This document shows positions 51,308 through 60,715 of a stretch of DNA of 64,000 nucleotides, piece after piece. Made by a program: the position numbers and the translations under genes. The stretch comes from UBA3478 sp049596955 (GTDB lineage Bacteria > Bacteroidota > Bacteroidia > Flavobacteriales > Flavobacteriaceae): positions 62,001 to 126,000 of the forward strand of contig JBMYMD010000001.1 in the NCBI GenBank assembly GCA_049596955.1. Reading direction: 5' to 3'. The first letter of the stretch is position 1; each line of letters starts with the position of its first letter. Below the pieces are notes generated by a model. It worked only from the letters and a program-made list of their open reading frames with translations, made no database searches and had not been told where the DNA came from.

Positions 51308-52086
51308 AAAACAGTTTACACAGTATAATCCTTGGGGAGTCCTCCCAAAAATTACTGATTCTACATGGCTTTTTAGGCATGTCTGACAATTGGAAAACAC
51401 TTGGAAAAAAATGGAGTAAACTTGGCCTTGAAGTGCATCTAATTGACGCCAGAAATCACGGCAAAAGTTTCCATTCCAACGACTTCTCCTACGGCTTAAT
51501 GTGTGAGGATTTAGAACACTACATACACCAGCACGGCATTTCTAATTTTTATTTACTCGGACATTCTATGGGGGGGAAAACAGCGATGCTTTTTGCTTGC
51601 CTACATCCTGGCAACGTCAAAAAACTAATCGTTGCGGATATAGCTCCAAAGGCTTATCCACCGCATCACGACTATATTATTGATGCGCTGAAGAGTTTAA
51701 ATTTTGAAAGGTGCAAATCAAGAGGAGAAGTTGATATTGCACTCTCTAAGACTATTCACAACCCTGGTATTCGACAATTTTTAATGAAAAACTTATTTTG
51801 GAAATCACCTGGTGTTTTAGGCCTCAAATGCAATATTCATTCCTTAGCAACAAATCGACACGTCATAGGACAAGCCCTTTCACCTCAAATGAAATATACC
51901 GGCCCAAGCCTTTTTGTCAAAGGATCGGCTTCAGATTACATCTTAGCAGAAGACCTAAATTTTATTAAATCACAATTCACTAGTGCAGCTTTAAAAAATA
52001 TCCCTAACGCCGGTCATTGGTTGCATGCAGAAAATCCAACGGCCTTTTCCAAAACCGTTTTAGATTTTATATTTGAAAAAGAATGA
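51304..52086 (+). CDS. Alpha/beta hydrolase (YbfF-like esterase)
   Basis: The 260-residue protein has HGFLGMSDNW (oxyanion side, about 21-30), DARNHGKS (49-55), the nucleophile GHSMGG with Ser88, and the base in NAGHWLHAENP (His about 237). This pattern is typical of YbfF-type acyl-CoA/short-ester hydrolases. The start is probably TTG at 51304, overlapping the pdxJ stop in a TTGA. The natural substrate is not known. Confidence 0.88.
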   Translation: MKNSLHSIILGESSQKLLILHGFLGMSDNWKTLGKKWSKLGLEVHLIDARNHGKSFHSNDFSYGLMCEDLEHYIHQHGISNFYLLGHSMGGKTAMLFACLHPGNVKKLIVADIAPKAYPPHHDYIIDALKSLNFERCKSRGEVDIALSKTIHNPGIRQFLMKNLFWKSPGVLGLKCNIHSLATNRHVIGQALSPQMKYTGPSLFVKGSASDYILAEDLNFIKSQFTSAALKNIPNAGHWLHAENPTAFSKTVLDFIFEKE

Positions 52087-52442
52087 AGACGTTAATAAGA
52101 TGGTTAATCAATAGCCTTGGAATTATAATAATTGCCGAAATTTTACCAGGTGTAGAAATCAAAAGTTTTTTTACTGCAATGGCAGTAGCATTAATTTTGA
52201 GTATCCTCAATCTTTTTGTCAAGCCATTACTCATTGTACTAACCCTTCCCATTACAATTTTGAGTTTAGGAATTTTTCTACTGATTATCAATGCATTAAT
52301 TATACAATTAGCAAGTTCTATAGTCCCTAATTTCGTTGTAAACTCCCTGTGGACTGCATTGATTTACAGCTTGTTATTATCTCTCATGCAATCCTTTTTA
52401 CAGGAAATATTTCAAAGCGACCTCCAGGATCATGAGCATTAA
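52083..52442 (+). CDS. Phage-holin-family (superfamily IV) membrane protein
   Basis: The 119-residue protein has four membrane segments and matches the family once named phage holin 4_2 (INSLGIIIIAEILPGVEIKSF at the start). Members are widespread in bacterial chromosomes with no prophage around; there is none here. Its ATG overlaps the previous stop by four bases. The function is unknown. Confidence 0.83.
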   Translation: MKTLIRWLINSLGIIIIAEILPGVEIKSFFTAMAVALILSILNLFVKPLLIVLTLPITILSLGIFLLIINALIIQLASSIVPNFVVNSLWTALIYSLLLSLMQSFLQEIFQSDLQDHEH

Positions 52443-52443
52443 G

Positions 52444-52474
52444 TTGTAGACAGCCTTAAAATAGCCTATTTTTG
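52444..52474 (+). promoter_or_regulatory. Consensus promoter for tig-clpP-clpX
   Basis: TTG (52444-52446) and TATTTTTG (52467-52474) are 20 bases apart, a full Bacteroidota-type promoter. It ends 23 bases before the tig ATG. Confidence 0.75.
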
Positions 52475-52497
52475 CGCTCCTTAAATGCTATAATTAA

Positions 52498-53826
52498 ATG
52501 AAAATAACCAAACAGGAGGTCGATGCGTTAAACGCAGTACTCACCCTTGAGATTCAACAAGAAGATTACACCCCTCAAGTGGACAAAATCCTAAAAGATT
52601 ACCGAAAAAACGCCAATATTCCAGGATTTAGAAAAGGACAGGTGCCAATGGGCATGATTCGAAAACAATATGGAAGAGCGGTACAAGTAGATGAGGTCAA
52701 TAAAATGATTCAAGAACAAATTGGATCTTATATAGACAAAGAAAAATTAGAGGTACTAGGAAACCCACTGCCTGTTGAAAAAGACGCATTTAGCTGGGAT
52801 GATAATCCCTTAACTTTTGATTTTGAGTTAGGATTGGCACCCTCGTTTGAAGCAAAAATAAAAACCAAAAAATCGGTTACACATTATCACATCGTTGCCG
52901 ATAAAAAAAGTATTGATGAACAAATTGAAAGAATTCGAAAACAATACGGCAAATTAATTTCTCAAGACTCGGTGTCTAATGACTCAGAAGTTAATGGTCG
53001 CTTTTTTGACGAACAATTAGAAGTGGACCACAAAACACAACTTGATTTAACTGAGCTTAAAAGCAAGAAATTAATCAAAGAGCTCAAAGGTAAAAAGGCT
53101 TCTGATGTTCTAGAGCTCAGCACCAAAAACTTGTTCGACAATGATCTTTTACTTGCTAGACATCTCGGTGTAAGTGAAGAAAAAGTGAAAGAGTTGGATA
53201 ATGTAACTATTCAATTTACTGTTGAAGAAGTTAACAAGAGAGAACCGGCTGAGCTCGACCAAGAGCTTTACGATAAACTTTTTGGTCCTGAAGTTATATC
53301 CTCAGAAGAAGAGTTGAGAGCAAAACTCAAAGAAGATGGAGAAAAACAATTTGTGCAGCAATCTGACCAAAAATTAATGGCAGATTACACTGAGCGTCTA
53401 TTAGAAGATCACAAATTTGACCTTCCTTCAGATTTTCTTAAAAAGTGGATACGAGTGAGTGGAGAAAAACCATTGACCGAAGAAGAAGCACTTACTGAAT
53501 ATGAAAAATCAGAAAAAGGAATTCGCTATCAACTTATTGAAGCCAAAATAATAGACCAGCATGAACTTCAGATGAATTTCGAAGAATTAAAAGCCTATGC
53601 AAAAGAATTTATTAAGGCACAGATGGCGCAATACGGTCAAATGAATCCTCCTGAAGAACAATTGAACGAAATCGCAGCTCGTGTAATGAGCAATGAGGAC
53701 GAAACCCGCAGATTATCTTCTCAATTGATGAATCAAAAATTATTAGATTTAATCAAAAAGGAAGGAAATTTGAAGAAGAAAGAATTAAATTTTGAGAAAT
53801 TTATAAAAGAAGCTTACAAGGCGTAA
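52498..53826 (+). CDS. tig: Trigger factor
   Basis: Trigger factor is the ribosome-bound chaperone for new proteins. The 442-residue protein has the ribosome-binding signature IPGFRKGQVP (about 41-50) and the long helical C-terminal domain. The middle prolyl isomerase (FKBP) part (about 155-245) is clearly diverged, so isomerase activity is doubtful. It is the first gene of a tig-clpP-clpX unit, the conserved arrangement for proteostasis genes. Confidence 0.94.
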   Translation: MKITKQEVDALNAVLTLEIQQEDYTPQVDKILKDYRKNANIPGFRKGQVPMGMIRKQYGRAVQVDEVNKMIQEQIGSYIDKEKLEVLGNPLPVEKDAFSWDDNPLTFDFELGLAPSFEAKIKTKKSVTHYHIVADKKSIDEQIERIRKQYGKLISQDSVSNDSEVNGRFFDEQLEVDHKTQLDLTELKSKKLIKELKGKKASDVLELSTKNLFDNDLLLARHLGVSEEKVKELDNVTIQFTVEEVNKREPAELDQELYDKLFGPEVISSEEELRAKLKEDGEKQFVQQSDQKLMADYTERLLEDHKFDLPSDFLKKWIRVSGEKPLTEEEALTEYEKSEKGIRYQLIEAKIIDQHELQMNFEELKAYAKEFIKAQMAQYGQMNPPEEQLNEIAARVMSNEDETRRLSSQLMNQKLLDLIKKEGNLKKKELNFEKFIKEAYKA

Positions 53827-53847
53827 TTCAATTGAGAAAGTAATTTT

Positions 53848-54525
53848 ATGAAAGATATTGCCAAAGAATTTGAAAAATTTGCAACTAAAGATCAGGGGAT
53901 AAGCAGCCTGTACTACAACCAAATGATATCTAGTATGTACCCTGTAGGGCTCACTCCAAATATCATTGAAGAACGTCAAATGAATATTGCCATTTTTGAT
54001 GTTTTCTCGAGATTGATGATGGACCGTATTATCTTTTTAGGAACAGCGATCAATGATCAAGTAGCCAATATCGTTCAAGCCCAATTGCTTTTTTTAGAAA
54101 GCACAGATGCTTCTAAAGACATACAGATTTACATCAATTCACCTGGAGGAAGCGTGTACGCTGGTCTTGGAATTTATGACACTATGCAATTCATAAAACC
54201 TGATGTCGCTACGATTTGCACAGGAATGGCGGCTTCTATGGGTGCTGTATTACTCTGTGCGGGCACTGCAGGTAAGAGAAGTGGACTCGAACATTCACGT
54301 GTTATGATACATCAACCTATGGGTGGAGCGCAAGGTCAAGCCTCAGATATTGAAATTACTGCCAAAGAAATTCTTACCTTAAAAGACGAATTGTATCAAA
54401 TTATTGCCAAACATACCGGAAAAGACTTTGATACCGTATATGCAGATAGCGATAGAGACTACTGGATGAAGGCAGATAAGGCAAAAGAATACGGCATGAT
54501 TGACGAAATTTTAATTAGAAACTAA
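53848..54525 (+). CDS. clpP: ATP-dependent Clp protease proteolytic subunit
   Basis: ClpP is the serine protease core that degrades substrates unfolded by ClpX. The 225-residue protein has the catalytic triad Ser130 (GMAASMGA), His155 (MIHQPMGG) and Asp204 (SDRDYWM), with the same spacing as E. coli (97/122/171). It has an N-terminal extension of about 30 residues relative to the mature E. coli enzyme. It sits 21 bases after tig and 18 before clpX. Confidence 0.97.
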   Translation: MKDIAKEFEKFATKDQGISSLYYNQMISSMYPVGLTPNIIEERQMNIAIFDVFSRLMMDRIIFLGTAINDQVANIVQAQLLFLESTDASKDIQIYINSPGGSVYAGLGIYDTMQFIKPDVATICTGMAASMGAVLLCAGTAGKRSGLEHSRVMIHQPMGGAQGQASDIEITAKEILTLKDELYQIIAKHTGKDFDTVYADSDRDYWMKADKAKEYGMIDEILIRN

Positions 54526-54543
54526 CTCAAATAGCAGCTCAAC

Positions 54544-55773
54544 ATGGATTCATTGGATTTAAGTTGTTCATTTTGCGGTCGTAAAAAAGAAGAAACAACT
54601 CTTCTTATAGCTGGAAATAAAGCCCACATTTGTGACAAGTGTGTGGAACAAGCACACTTTATTGCCACAGAAGACAACGATAGTAAATCCAATGATAATC
54701 TTGAAGATTTTGATTTAAAAAAGCCCAAAGAAATCAAAGCTTTTTTAGACGAGTATGTAATCGGTCAAAATCACAGTAAAAAAATATTATCCGTTGCGGT
54801 ATACAATCACTACAAGAGAATTACACAAAAAACCTCAGCCGAAGAAATCGAAATTGAAAAGAGTAATATTCTGTTGGTAGGACGCACTGGAACAGGTAAA
54901 ACTCTTTTGGCAAAGAGTATCGCCAAGATGCTTCAAGTACCTCTGGCTATTGTCGATGCCACAGTACTCACCGAAGCGGGATATGTAGGAGAAGATGTTG
55001 AGAGTCTTTTAACGCGCTTACTTCAGGCGGCTGATTACGATTTAGAGAAGGCGCAAAAAGGTATCGTCTTTATTGATGAAATCGATAAGATTGCACGCAA
55101 AAATGACAATCCTTCTATCACTAGGGATGTATCCGGTGAAGGAGTACAACAAGGTTTGCTCAAACTCTTAGAGGGAACTGTAGTGAATGTACCTCCCAAA
55201 GGAGGAAGAAAACATCCTGACCAAAAATTTATAGAAGTCGACACCAAGAATATCCTGTTTATTGCAGGAGGAGCCTTTGACGGTATTGAAAAACTTATTA
55301 GCCAACGTCTAAATATGCAGGCTGTAGGTTACGGTCAATTGCAAAAAGGAGATCAAATAGATCGAGAGAATTTGATTCAATACATCACTCCAAAAGATGT
55401 GAGAGACTTTGGATTGATTCCCGAAATTATTGGAAGACTTCCCGTGCTCACACACATGAATCCATTAGATCGAGAAGCTCTAAAGGAAATTCTAACGCAG
55501 CCGAAAAATGCCATTATCAAACAGTATAAAAAACTTTTTGAAATGGATGGTATTTCTTTTGAAATTCAAGATGACGCCTTAGATTTTATCGTAGAAAAAG
55601 CCATGGATTACAAGCTAGGAGCTCGAGGTCTTCGATCGCTTTGTGAATCTATTTTTATAGAGGCCATGTACGAAATGCCATCTTCTGATTCAAAAAGTTT
55701 GGTGGTTGATAAATCCTATGCTGAACGTCACCTTTCATTTGAGCGACTTAGTAAACTTAAGGCAGTTTCTTAA
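54544..55773 (+). CDS. clpX: ATP-dependent Clp protease ATP-binding subunit ClpX
   Basis: ClpX unfolds tagged proteins and feeds them to ClpP. The 409-residue protein has an N-terminal zinc-binding domain (Cys8, Cys11, Cys30, Cys33), Walker A GRTGTGKT (113-120), Walker B IVFIDEIDK and the sensor-2 GARGLR. Its stop overlaps that of the convergent GH3 gene by four bases (shared TTAA). Confidence 0.97.
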   Translation: MDSLDLSCSFCGRKKEETTLLIAGNKAHICDKCVEQAHFIATEDNDSKSNDNLEDFDLKKPKEIKAFLDEYVIGQNHSKKILSVAVYNHYKRITQKTSAEEIEIEKSNILLVGRTGTGKTLLAKSIAKMLQVPLAIVDATVLTEAGYVGEDVESLLTRLLQAADYDLEKAQKGIVFIDEIDKIARKNDNPSITRDVSGEGVQQGLLKLLEGTVVNVPPKGGRKHPDQKFIEVDTKNILFIAGGAFDGIEKLISQRLNMQAVGYGQLQKGDQIDRENLIQYITPKDVRDFGLIPEIIGRLPVLTHMNPLDREALKEILTQPKNAIIKQYKKLFEMDGISFEIQDDALDFIVEKAMDYKLGARGLRSLCESIFIEAMYEMPSSDSKSLVVDKSYAERHLSFERLSKLKAVS

Positions 55774-57296
55774 ACCAATTCTGCCTCCAATTCAAAAAGT
55801 TCTTCCATAAAACTGCGTTCATTTGATAGACGAGGTACTTTATGCTGACCTCCTAATTTGTTTTTATCTTTCATCCATCTGTAGAAAAGTCCAGGAGAGG
55901 CCACATTCAACTTCAAAAGAGATAAGGTAATGTCTCCATTTCGTTTGGCGTCATAATCAGAATTGAGTTTTCTCAAGTGATCATCTAATACTTGTTCAAA
56001 AAGAGCTAAATCCTTAGGCTGAATTTTGAATTCAACCATCCACTGATGTGCTCCCTTTTGATTTGAATTCATAAAAATAGGTGCTACGGTGTATTCAATC
56101 ACCTCACTTTGTGTAACTCTGCAAGCGTAATCCAATGCTTTTTCTGCATTTTCTACGACTAGTTCTTCACCAAAAACATTGATATGATGCTTTGTGCGAC
56201 CACTTATATTAAGGCGATAAGGTGAAGTTGAAGTAAATCTAACGGTATCTCCGATGCAATACCTCCATAAACCGGCATTAGTGCTGATTAACATAGCATA
56301 ATTGACATCTTTCTCAACCTCCCACAAAGGTATGGCCCTCGGAAATGGATCTGTTGAAGAGTAATGTTCCATCGGAATGAATTCATAAAAGATTCCATAA
56401 TCTAACATCAACAATAATTCATCAGAAAAGTTTTGATCTTGAATAGCGAAGAAACCTTCTGAAGCATTGTAGATTTCATAACATTTTGAATCAAATGGCA
56501 GAATTTTTTCGAACTGTTCTCTGTAGGGAGTGAAGGCCACTCCGCCGTGAAAATAAACTTCTAACTGAGGCCAAATTGCCGTGAGATTTTCAACAGAATG
56601 CTCCTTGAGCAGTTGATTCAATAAAACTAACATCCAAGAAGGCACTCCTGCCAAAGAGGTGACATTTTCGGAGACACTTTCGTCTATAATGGCCTTTAAC
56701 TTTTCTTCCCAATTAGACATTAACGACACCTTGTTGCTGGGAGTGCTACTGTATTCTGCCCATTTTGGCATGTTATCGATAAGAATAGCTGATAAATCTC
56801 CAAAATAACTTCCGTTGTCCTTGTAGAGTTCTTTGCTACCTCCTAGCCTCAGACTCTTACCTGTAAAAAGTTTGGACTCAGGATTGTTATTGAGATATAA
56901 ACAGAGTAGGTCTTTACCCGATTTAAAATGACAATCGATAAGCGCTTCTTGGCTGACGGGAATAAATTTGCTCTTGGCATTAGTTGTTCCACTACTTTTA
57001 GCGAACCACTTGATATCTGATGACCAAAAAAGTTGTTGCTCACCCTTTCTAGTTCTATCGATGGTATCAGCGATATCTTCATAATGAACAACAGGAATTC
57101 TAGCTCTAAAATCTTCGTAATTGCGAATACTTCCATAATCAAATCTTCTCCCGTATTCGGTCTGCTGAGCTTGATCAAGTAGTTTTTGCAGTACCTCGTA
57201 TTGAACATCACCTGGATATTTCAAAAACAATTCTATCTGATGAATTCGCTTTTTAAGCCACCAAGATGCAATGCTATTAAAAAGAGGTAAGGCCAT
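55770..57296 (-). CDS. GH3 auxin-responsive-promoter family protein
   Basis: The 508-residue protein belongs to the GH3 branch of adenylate-forming enzymes. It shows the ATP-binding segment WFAKSSGTTNAKSKFIP (about 107-123), EIYNASEGFFAIQD (about 276) and LWRYCIGDTVRFTS with ISGRTKHHINVFGEE. In plants GH3 enzymes conjugate acyl acids to amino acids; the bacterial substrates are unknown. It is a lone gene on the minus strand, converging on clpX. Confidence 0.9.
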   Translation of the reverse strand: MALPLFNSIASWWLKKRIHQIELFLKYPGDVQYEVLQKLLDQAQQTEYGRRFDYGSIRNYEDFRARIPVVHYEDIADTIDRTRKGEQQLFWSSDIKWFAKSSGTTNAKSKFIPVSQEALIDCHFKSGKDLLCLYLNNNPESKLFTGKSLRLGGSKELYKDNGSYFGDLSAILIDNMPKWAEYSSTPSNKVSLMSNWEEKLKAIIDESVSENVTSLAGVPSWMLVLLNQLLKEHSVENLTAIWPQLEVYFHGGVAFTPYREQFEKILPFDSKCYEIYNASEGFFAIQDQNFSDELLLMLDYGIFYEFIPMEHYSSTDPFPRAIPLWEVEKDVNYAMLISTNAGLWRYCIGDTVRFTSTSPYRLNISGRTKHHINVFGEELVVENAEKALDYACRVTQSEVIEYTVAPIFMNSNQKGAHQWMVEFKIQPKDLALFEQVLDDHLRKLNSDYDAKRNGDITLSLLKLNVASPGLFYRWMKDKNKLGGQHKVPRLSNERSFMEELFELEAELV

Positions 57297-57343
57297 TATT
57301 AGTATCTTTAGCCTTGCTAATGTATGCTTATTGAGTTAATTTT

Positions 57344-57351
57344 CAAACCTA
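57344..57351 (-). promoter_or_regulatory. -7 promoter element for the GH3 gene
   Basis: TAGGTTTG on the minus strand matches TAnnTTTG and lies 47 bases before the GH3 ATG, in the 61-base gap shared with the divergent DUF2797 gene. Confidence 0.45.
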
Positions 57352-57357
57352 ATTTCT

Positions 57358-58170
57358 ATGTTGTATTCTGGGGTATTAAAAAAAATGACAACCCGTCTAA
57401 ATGCTGCAGAGGTTAACTACTATCTTGAGTTAGATAACGACCTTATTCACCTCAATCAATTGATTCATAAAAAAATACGCTTAGAGCTTCAGGGCTATCA
57501 GTGTCTAAATTGTGGATCGGACGAGACTATTTTTGCTCAAGGCTTTTGTAAGAAGTGTTTTTTTGAATCTCCCAAGGCTGGTGAATGGATTATGAAACCA
57601 GAGTTAAGCAAAGCCCATTTAGGAGAAGAGGATAGAGATTTAGAATTTGAAAAGAGAATGCAATTACAACCACACATTGTGTACCTTTCAAATACGGGAA
57701 CAGTTAAAGTTGGTATTACGCGAAAGAAACAACTCCCTACAAGATGGATTGATCAGGGTGCTCATCAAGCGATGGCTATTTTAGAAACACCAAATCGTTA
57801 CTTAGCCGGTGTAGCTGAAGTCGCTTTAAAAAATCATATTAGTGATAAAACGAATTGGCGCACCATGCTGACTACTACTGAAAGCCAAGAAAATCTCGGC
57901 GAGGTTTTTAACAGCCTTCAAACCCATATTCCAGATGAGGTAAGAGATTGCCTTATTGCTGAGTTGAACAATGTACCAATTGCTTTCCCCTATAGCCAAA
58001 AAATAGAAAAAGTTCTTAAGAGCCATTCACTCAAAAAAGATCCCCACGTTGAAGGTGTTTTGATTGGCATCAAAGGTCAATACCTCATATTTGAAGATGG
58101 AGCGGTGATGAATATAAGAAATCACGAAGGCTATAGAGTTGGCCTCAATGTGAAAACCTTAAGCATCTAA
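57358..58170 (+). CDS. DUF2797 protein with zinc-knuckle-like Cys cluster
   Basis: This 270-residue protein matches the DUF2797 family. It has two Cys pairs, CLNC and CKKC (about 48-51 and 66-69), that could bind zinc, then a domain with VKVGITRKKQLPTRWIDQGA, which resembles a GIY-YIG-type fold (inference), and a C-terminal small beta domain (GVLIGIKGQYLIFEDG). The function is unknown. Its 3' end overlaps the convergent transporter gene by 12 bases. Confidence 0.82.
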   Translation: MLYSGVLKKMTTRLNAAEVNYYLELDNDLIHLNQLIHKKIRLELQGYQCLNCGSDETIFAQGFCKKCFFESPKAGEWIMKPELSKAHLGEEDRDLEFEKRMQLQPHIVYLSNTGTVKVGITRKKQLPTRWIDQGAHQAMAILETPNRYLAGVAEVALKNHISDKTNWRTMLTTTESQENLGEVFNSLQTHIPDEVRDCLIAELNNVPIAFPYSQKIEKVLKSHSLKKDPHVEGVLIGIKGQYLIFEDGAVMNIRNHEGYRVGLNVKTLSI

Positions 58171-58872
58171 TTGTATTTCTTCTCCAACTTTTAATCCGAA
58201 TTGTTTACGGATAAGATGCACCCCCAAGTATAATAATGGAGTATCCAAAGCTGCGATCATTGCCTTGAATAAAAACCCTGAAATCACCAATCCCGTAAAG
58301 CGTTCCCAAGGAATTTCTCCAAAAAAACACAAGAGTGAAATCACTGACAATGTATCTATAAATTGAGATGAAAAGGTGGAGAAATTATTTCTTAGCCAAA
58401 GGTGTTTTCCCTTGGTGAGATTCTTCCAAAAATGATAAATCTGAATATCTACAAATTGCGCTAACAAATACGCCATCATAGACGAAAAAACAGCTATTAC
58501 CGTATTTCCAAAAACACGACTAAAGAGTTCATTCGATAAGGGAGACCAAGTTGTAGCTGAAGATGCATCCGATACGTAGACAATCAAAAGAGAAAAAAAA
58601 GAAGCAAAAATTCCAGTGATAACTACCTGATTAGCTTTTTTCTTTCCGTAGATCTCTGAAATTAAATCTGTAATTAAAAAAGTAATTGGATAGGGCAATA
58701 GGCCAACAGATGCTTCGAAGATTGGAGCACCGAAGATTTCAATTTCTCCAAAAGGTTTGAAACTGAAGAATTTTTGAAAGATGAGATTCGAAACAACTAA
58801 AGAAGTGATGAATAAACCACTCAAGTACATATAGAGCGATAAAGCTCTTTTTCTTGTCTTCAATTTATCCAT
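58159..58872 (-). CDS. Queuosine precursor transporter (YhhQ/VUT family)
   Basis: The 237-residue inner-membrane protein has about six helices and the family motifs LPYPITFLITDLISEIYGKKKANQ (about 57-80) and AQFVDIQIYHFWK (about 137-149). YhhQ proteins take up queuosine precursors such as preQ0/preQ1. With queA at 17428-18477 this supports queuosine modification of tRNA. It lies six bases downstream of sppA on the same strand. Confidence 0.9.
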   Translation of the reverse strand: MDKLKTRKRALSLYMYLSGLFITSLVVSNLIFQKFFSFKPFGEIEIFGAPIFEASVGLLPYPITFLITDLISEIYGKKKANQVVITGIFASFFSLLIVYVSDASSATTWSPLSNELFSRVFGNTVIAVFSSMMAYLLAQFVDIQIYHFWKNLTKGKHLWLRNNFSTFSSQFIDTLSVISLLCFFGEIPWERFTGLVISGFLFKAMIAALDTPLLYLGVHLIRKQFGLKVGEEIQLDA

Positions 58873-58878
58873 TGAGGA

Positions 58879-60657
58879 TTATCTTATGTTCAGTTCAAAA
58901 GGCATTCGGGCTTGAATTTGATTTTCCTTAGCCTTGAGCTGCTCTATTTTTTGATTTAAGGCATTGACAGGCTCCGGTAAAAAGGCTTTAGTCACTTGTT
59001 GCAAAACCTTGGTTTGGGCCTCTGAAAGATCGCCAAATATTTGCTCAAATTCCGATTTATATCGGGGAAAACTTTGCACAGCGTAGTCAGAGGTTTCGCC
59101 CAATTCAGCTGCTTTTTCAATAGCATCATAAATTCCACCGTAAGCGTCGATTAATCCATTATCAAGAGCAGAAGATGCGCTCCAAACTCTTCCCTGAGCT
59201 AATTCATCTACCTGATTTTTATCCATAGATCTACCCGCTGCAACTCGCTCTAAAAAGATATCATAAGTTTGCTCTATACCATCTTTTATTTCGTTGTAAT
59301 TCTCTTGAGTCATTGGACCGAACACACTGTAACCTCTAGATTGCTTATTGGTCTCGACCCACTGCGGAGTAATTCCTATTTTTTTACTGAGCTCACTAAA
59401 GTTGGGCAATGTACCGAACACACCAATAGAACCGGTAATAGATGTAGGTTGTGCCATTATAAAGTCTGAAGCCATAGCGATATAATATCCTCCCGAAGCT
59501 GCTACATCAGATATAGACACTACGATAGGCTTTTGTTCTTGAGTGCGTTTTAATTCACGCCATATCAGTTCTGATGTGAGTGCACTTCCTCCTGGAGAAT
59601 TCACACGAAGTACAATCGCTTTAACTTTTCGGTCTTCTCGAATTCGCTTTAAAGCGCGTGCAATAGATTCTTGTCCGATATATGCGCTACCTCCTTCCCC
59701 GTAAAGAATGGTCCCACTGGCATACAAGACGGCAATACGATCCTTACCCTTATACAATCTTTTGGTTTTGGCAAAACGCAGATACTTATTGAGACTTGTC
59801 ATTTCAGGCTTGTCGTTTGCTGCAAGTTCATTGTCTATTCCAGATAATCTATTGGACAGTGATCTGTAATACTGATCTTCGTAGACCAATGCATCAATCA
59901 ATCCTAATTCTTTTGCGCTATCAGCACTTCTTGCTAACAAATCGTCTGCAATTTCATTCAAACGCACTGTACTTATCTCTCGCTCTTCTGAAATAGAATT
60001 GGTTACCTCGTTCCAAATGGAGGTCAATAAAGCTTTGATCTGCATTCTGTTTTCTTCACTCATCTCATCATTCAAATAAGGCTCGACTGCAGATTTGTAT
60101 TTGCCATGGCGAACAACCTCCATTTTTACTCCAGACTGCTCTTGAAGATCTTTGTAATACAACACCTCTGATGCCAAACCTCGAAAATCTAAATTTCCCA
60201 CTGGATTCATAAAAATAGAATCCGCGACACTGGCTAAAAAATAGTCGTCTTGTGAATACAACTCATTGTAGGCATAAATAAATTTACCCGAAGACTTAAA
60301 ATCAATCAGTAGATCTCTGAGTTCATTAATTTGTGACCAGCCCAAAGAAAGAATATTACCTTCAATTGAAATCCCTTCAATTCGATCATCCGTTTTAGCC
60401 AGACTTACCGCTTTTAATAGTTGATCAAAACCTATACGATCTTGAACAAGAGCAGCAAAGGGGTCGTTAGGGTCCGTGCCCAAATATTCTTCCACAAGCT
60501 GACTTAGTTTTAATTGAAGCACACTCTCTTTTTCAATTTTCGTATCAGGTTCAGCACTGCCTAAAGCAGCTAAGAAAATAAAAAACATAAAAAAAGCAAT
60601 TCCGAATGCTACAAGTGCTCCGATTGTTGCTGCCAAAGTATTTTTAAGAAAATCCAA
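58879..60657 (-). CDS. sppA: Signal peptide peptidase SppA, 67K type
   Basis: SppA degrades cleaved signal peptides in the membrane using a Ser/Lys dyad. The 592-residue protein has one N-terminal membrane segment (about 10-33) and two tandem ClpP-like domains. The catalytic Lys188 is in KYKSAVEP and the nucleophile Ser388 in VAASGGYY, with the two residues split between the domains as in E. coli SppA. It is probably co-transcribed with the queuosine precursor transporter. Confidence 0.94.
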   Translation of the reverse strand: MDFLKNTLAATIGALVAFGIAFFMFFIFLAALGSAEPDTKIEKESVLQLKLSQLVEEYLGTDPNDPFAALVQDRIGFDQLLKAVSLAKTDDRIEGISIEGNILSLGWSQINELRDLLIDFKSSGKFIYAYNELYSQDDYFLASVADSIFMNPVGNLDFRGLASEVLYYKDLQEQSGVKMEVVRHGKYKSAVEPYLNDEMSEENRMQIKALLTSIWNEVTNSISEEREISTVRLNEIADDLLARSADSAKELGLIDALVYEDQYYRSLSNRLSGIDNELAANDKPEMTSLNKYLRFAKTKRLYKGKDRIAVLYASGTILYGEGGSAYIGQESIARALKRIREDRKVKAIVLRVNSPGGSALTSELIWRELKRTQEQKPIVVSISDVAASGGYYIAMASDFIMAQPTSITGSIGVFGTLPNFSELSKKIGITPQWVETNKQSRGYSVFGPMTQENYNEIKDGIEQTYDIFLERVAAGRSMDKNQVDELAQGRVWSASSALDNGLIDAYGGIYDAIEKAAELGETSDYAVQSFPRYKSEFEQIFGDLSEAQTKVLQQVTKAFLPEPVNALNQKIEQLKAKENQIQARMPFELNIR

Positions 60658-60715
60658 AATCTAAAGTTTTAATCCGCAATATAATCAATGTTAGGTGGAA
60701 TTATTAATTTGGCGT

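Noticed and set aside
52083..52442. Prophage signal from the holin-family gene
   Set aside because: Neighbours are pdxJ, an esterase and tig; no capsid, tail, integrase or lysin genes are present.
56849..57211. A 120-residue alternative frame in the GH3 gene
   Set aside because: It lies in a different frame on the same strand as a full-length GH3 protein with intact ATP-binding motifs.
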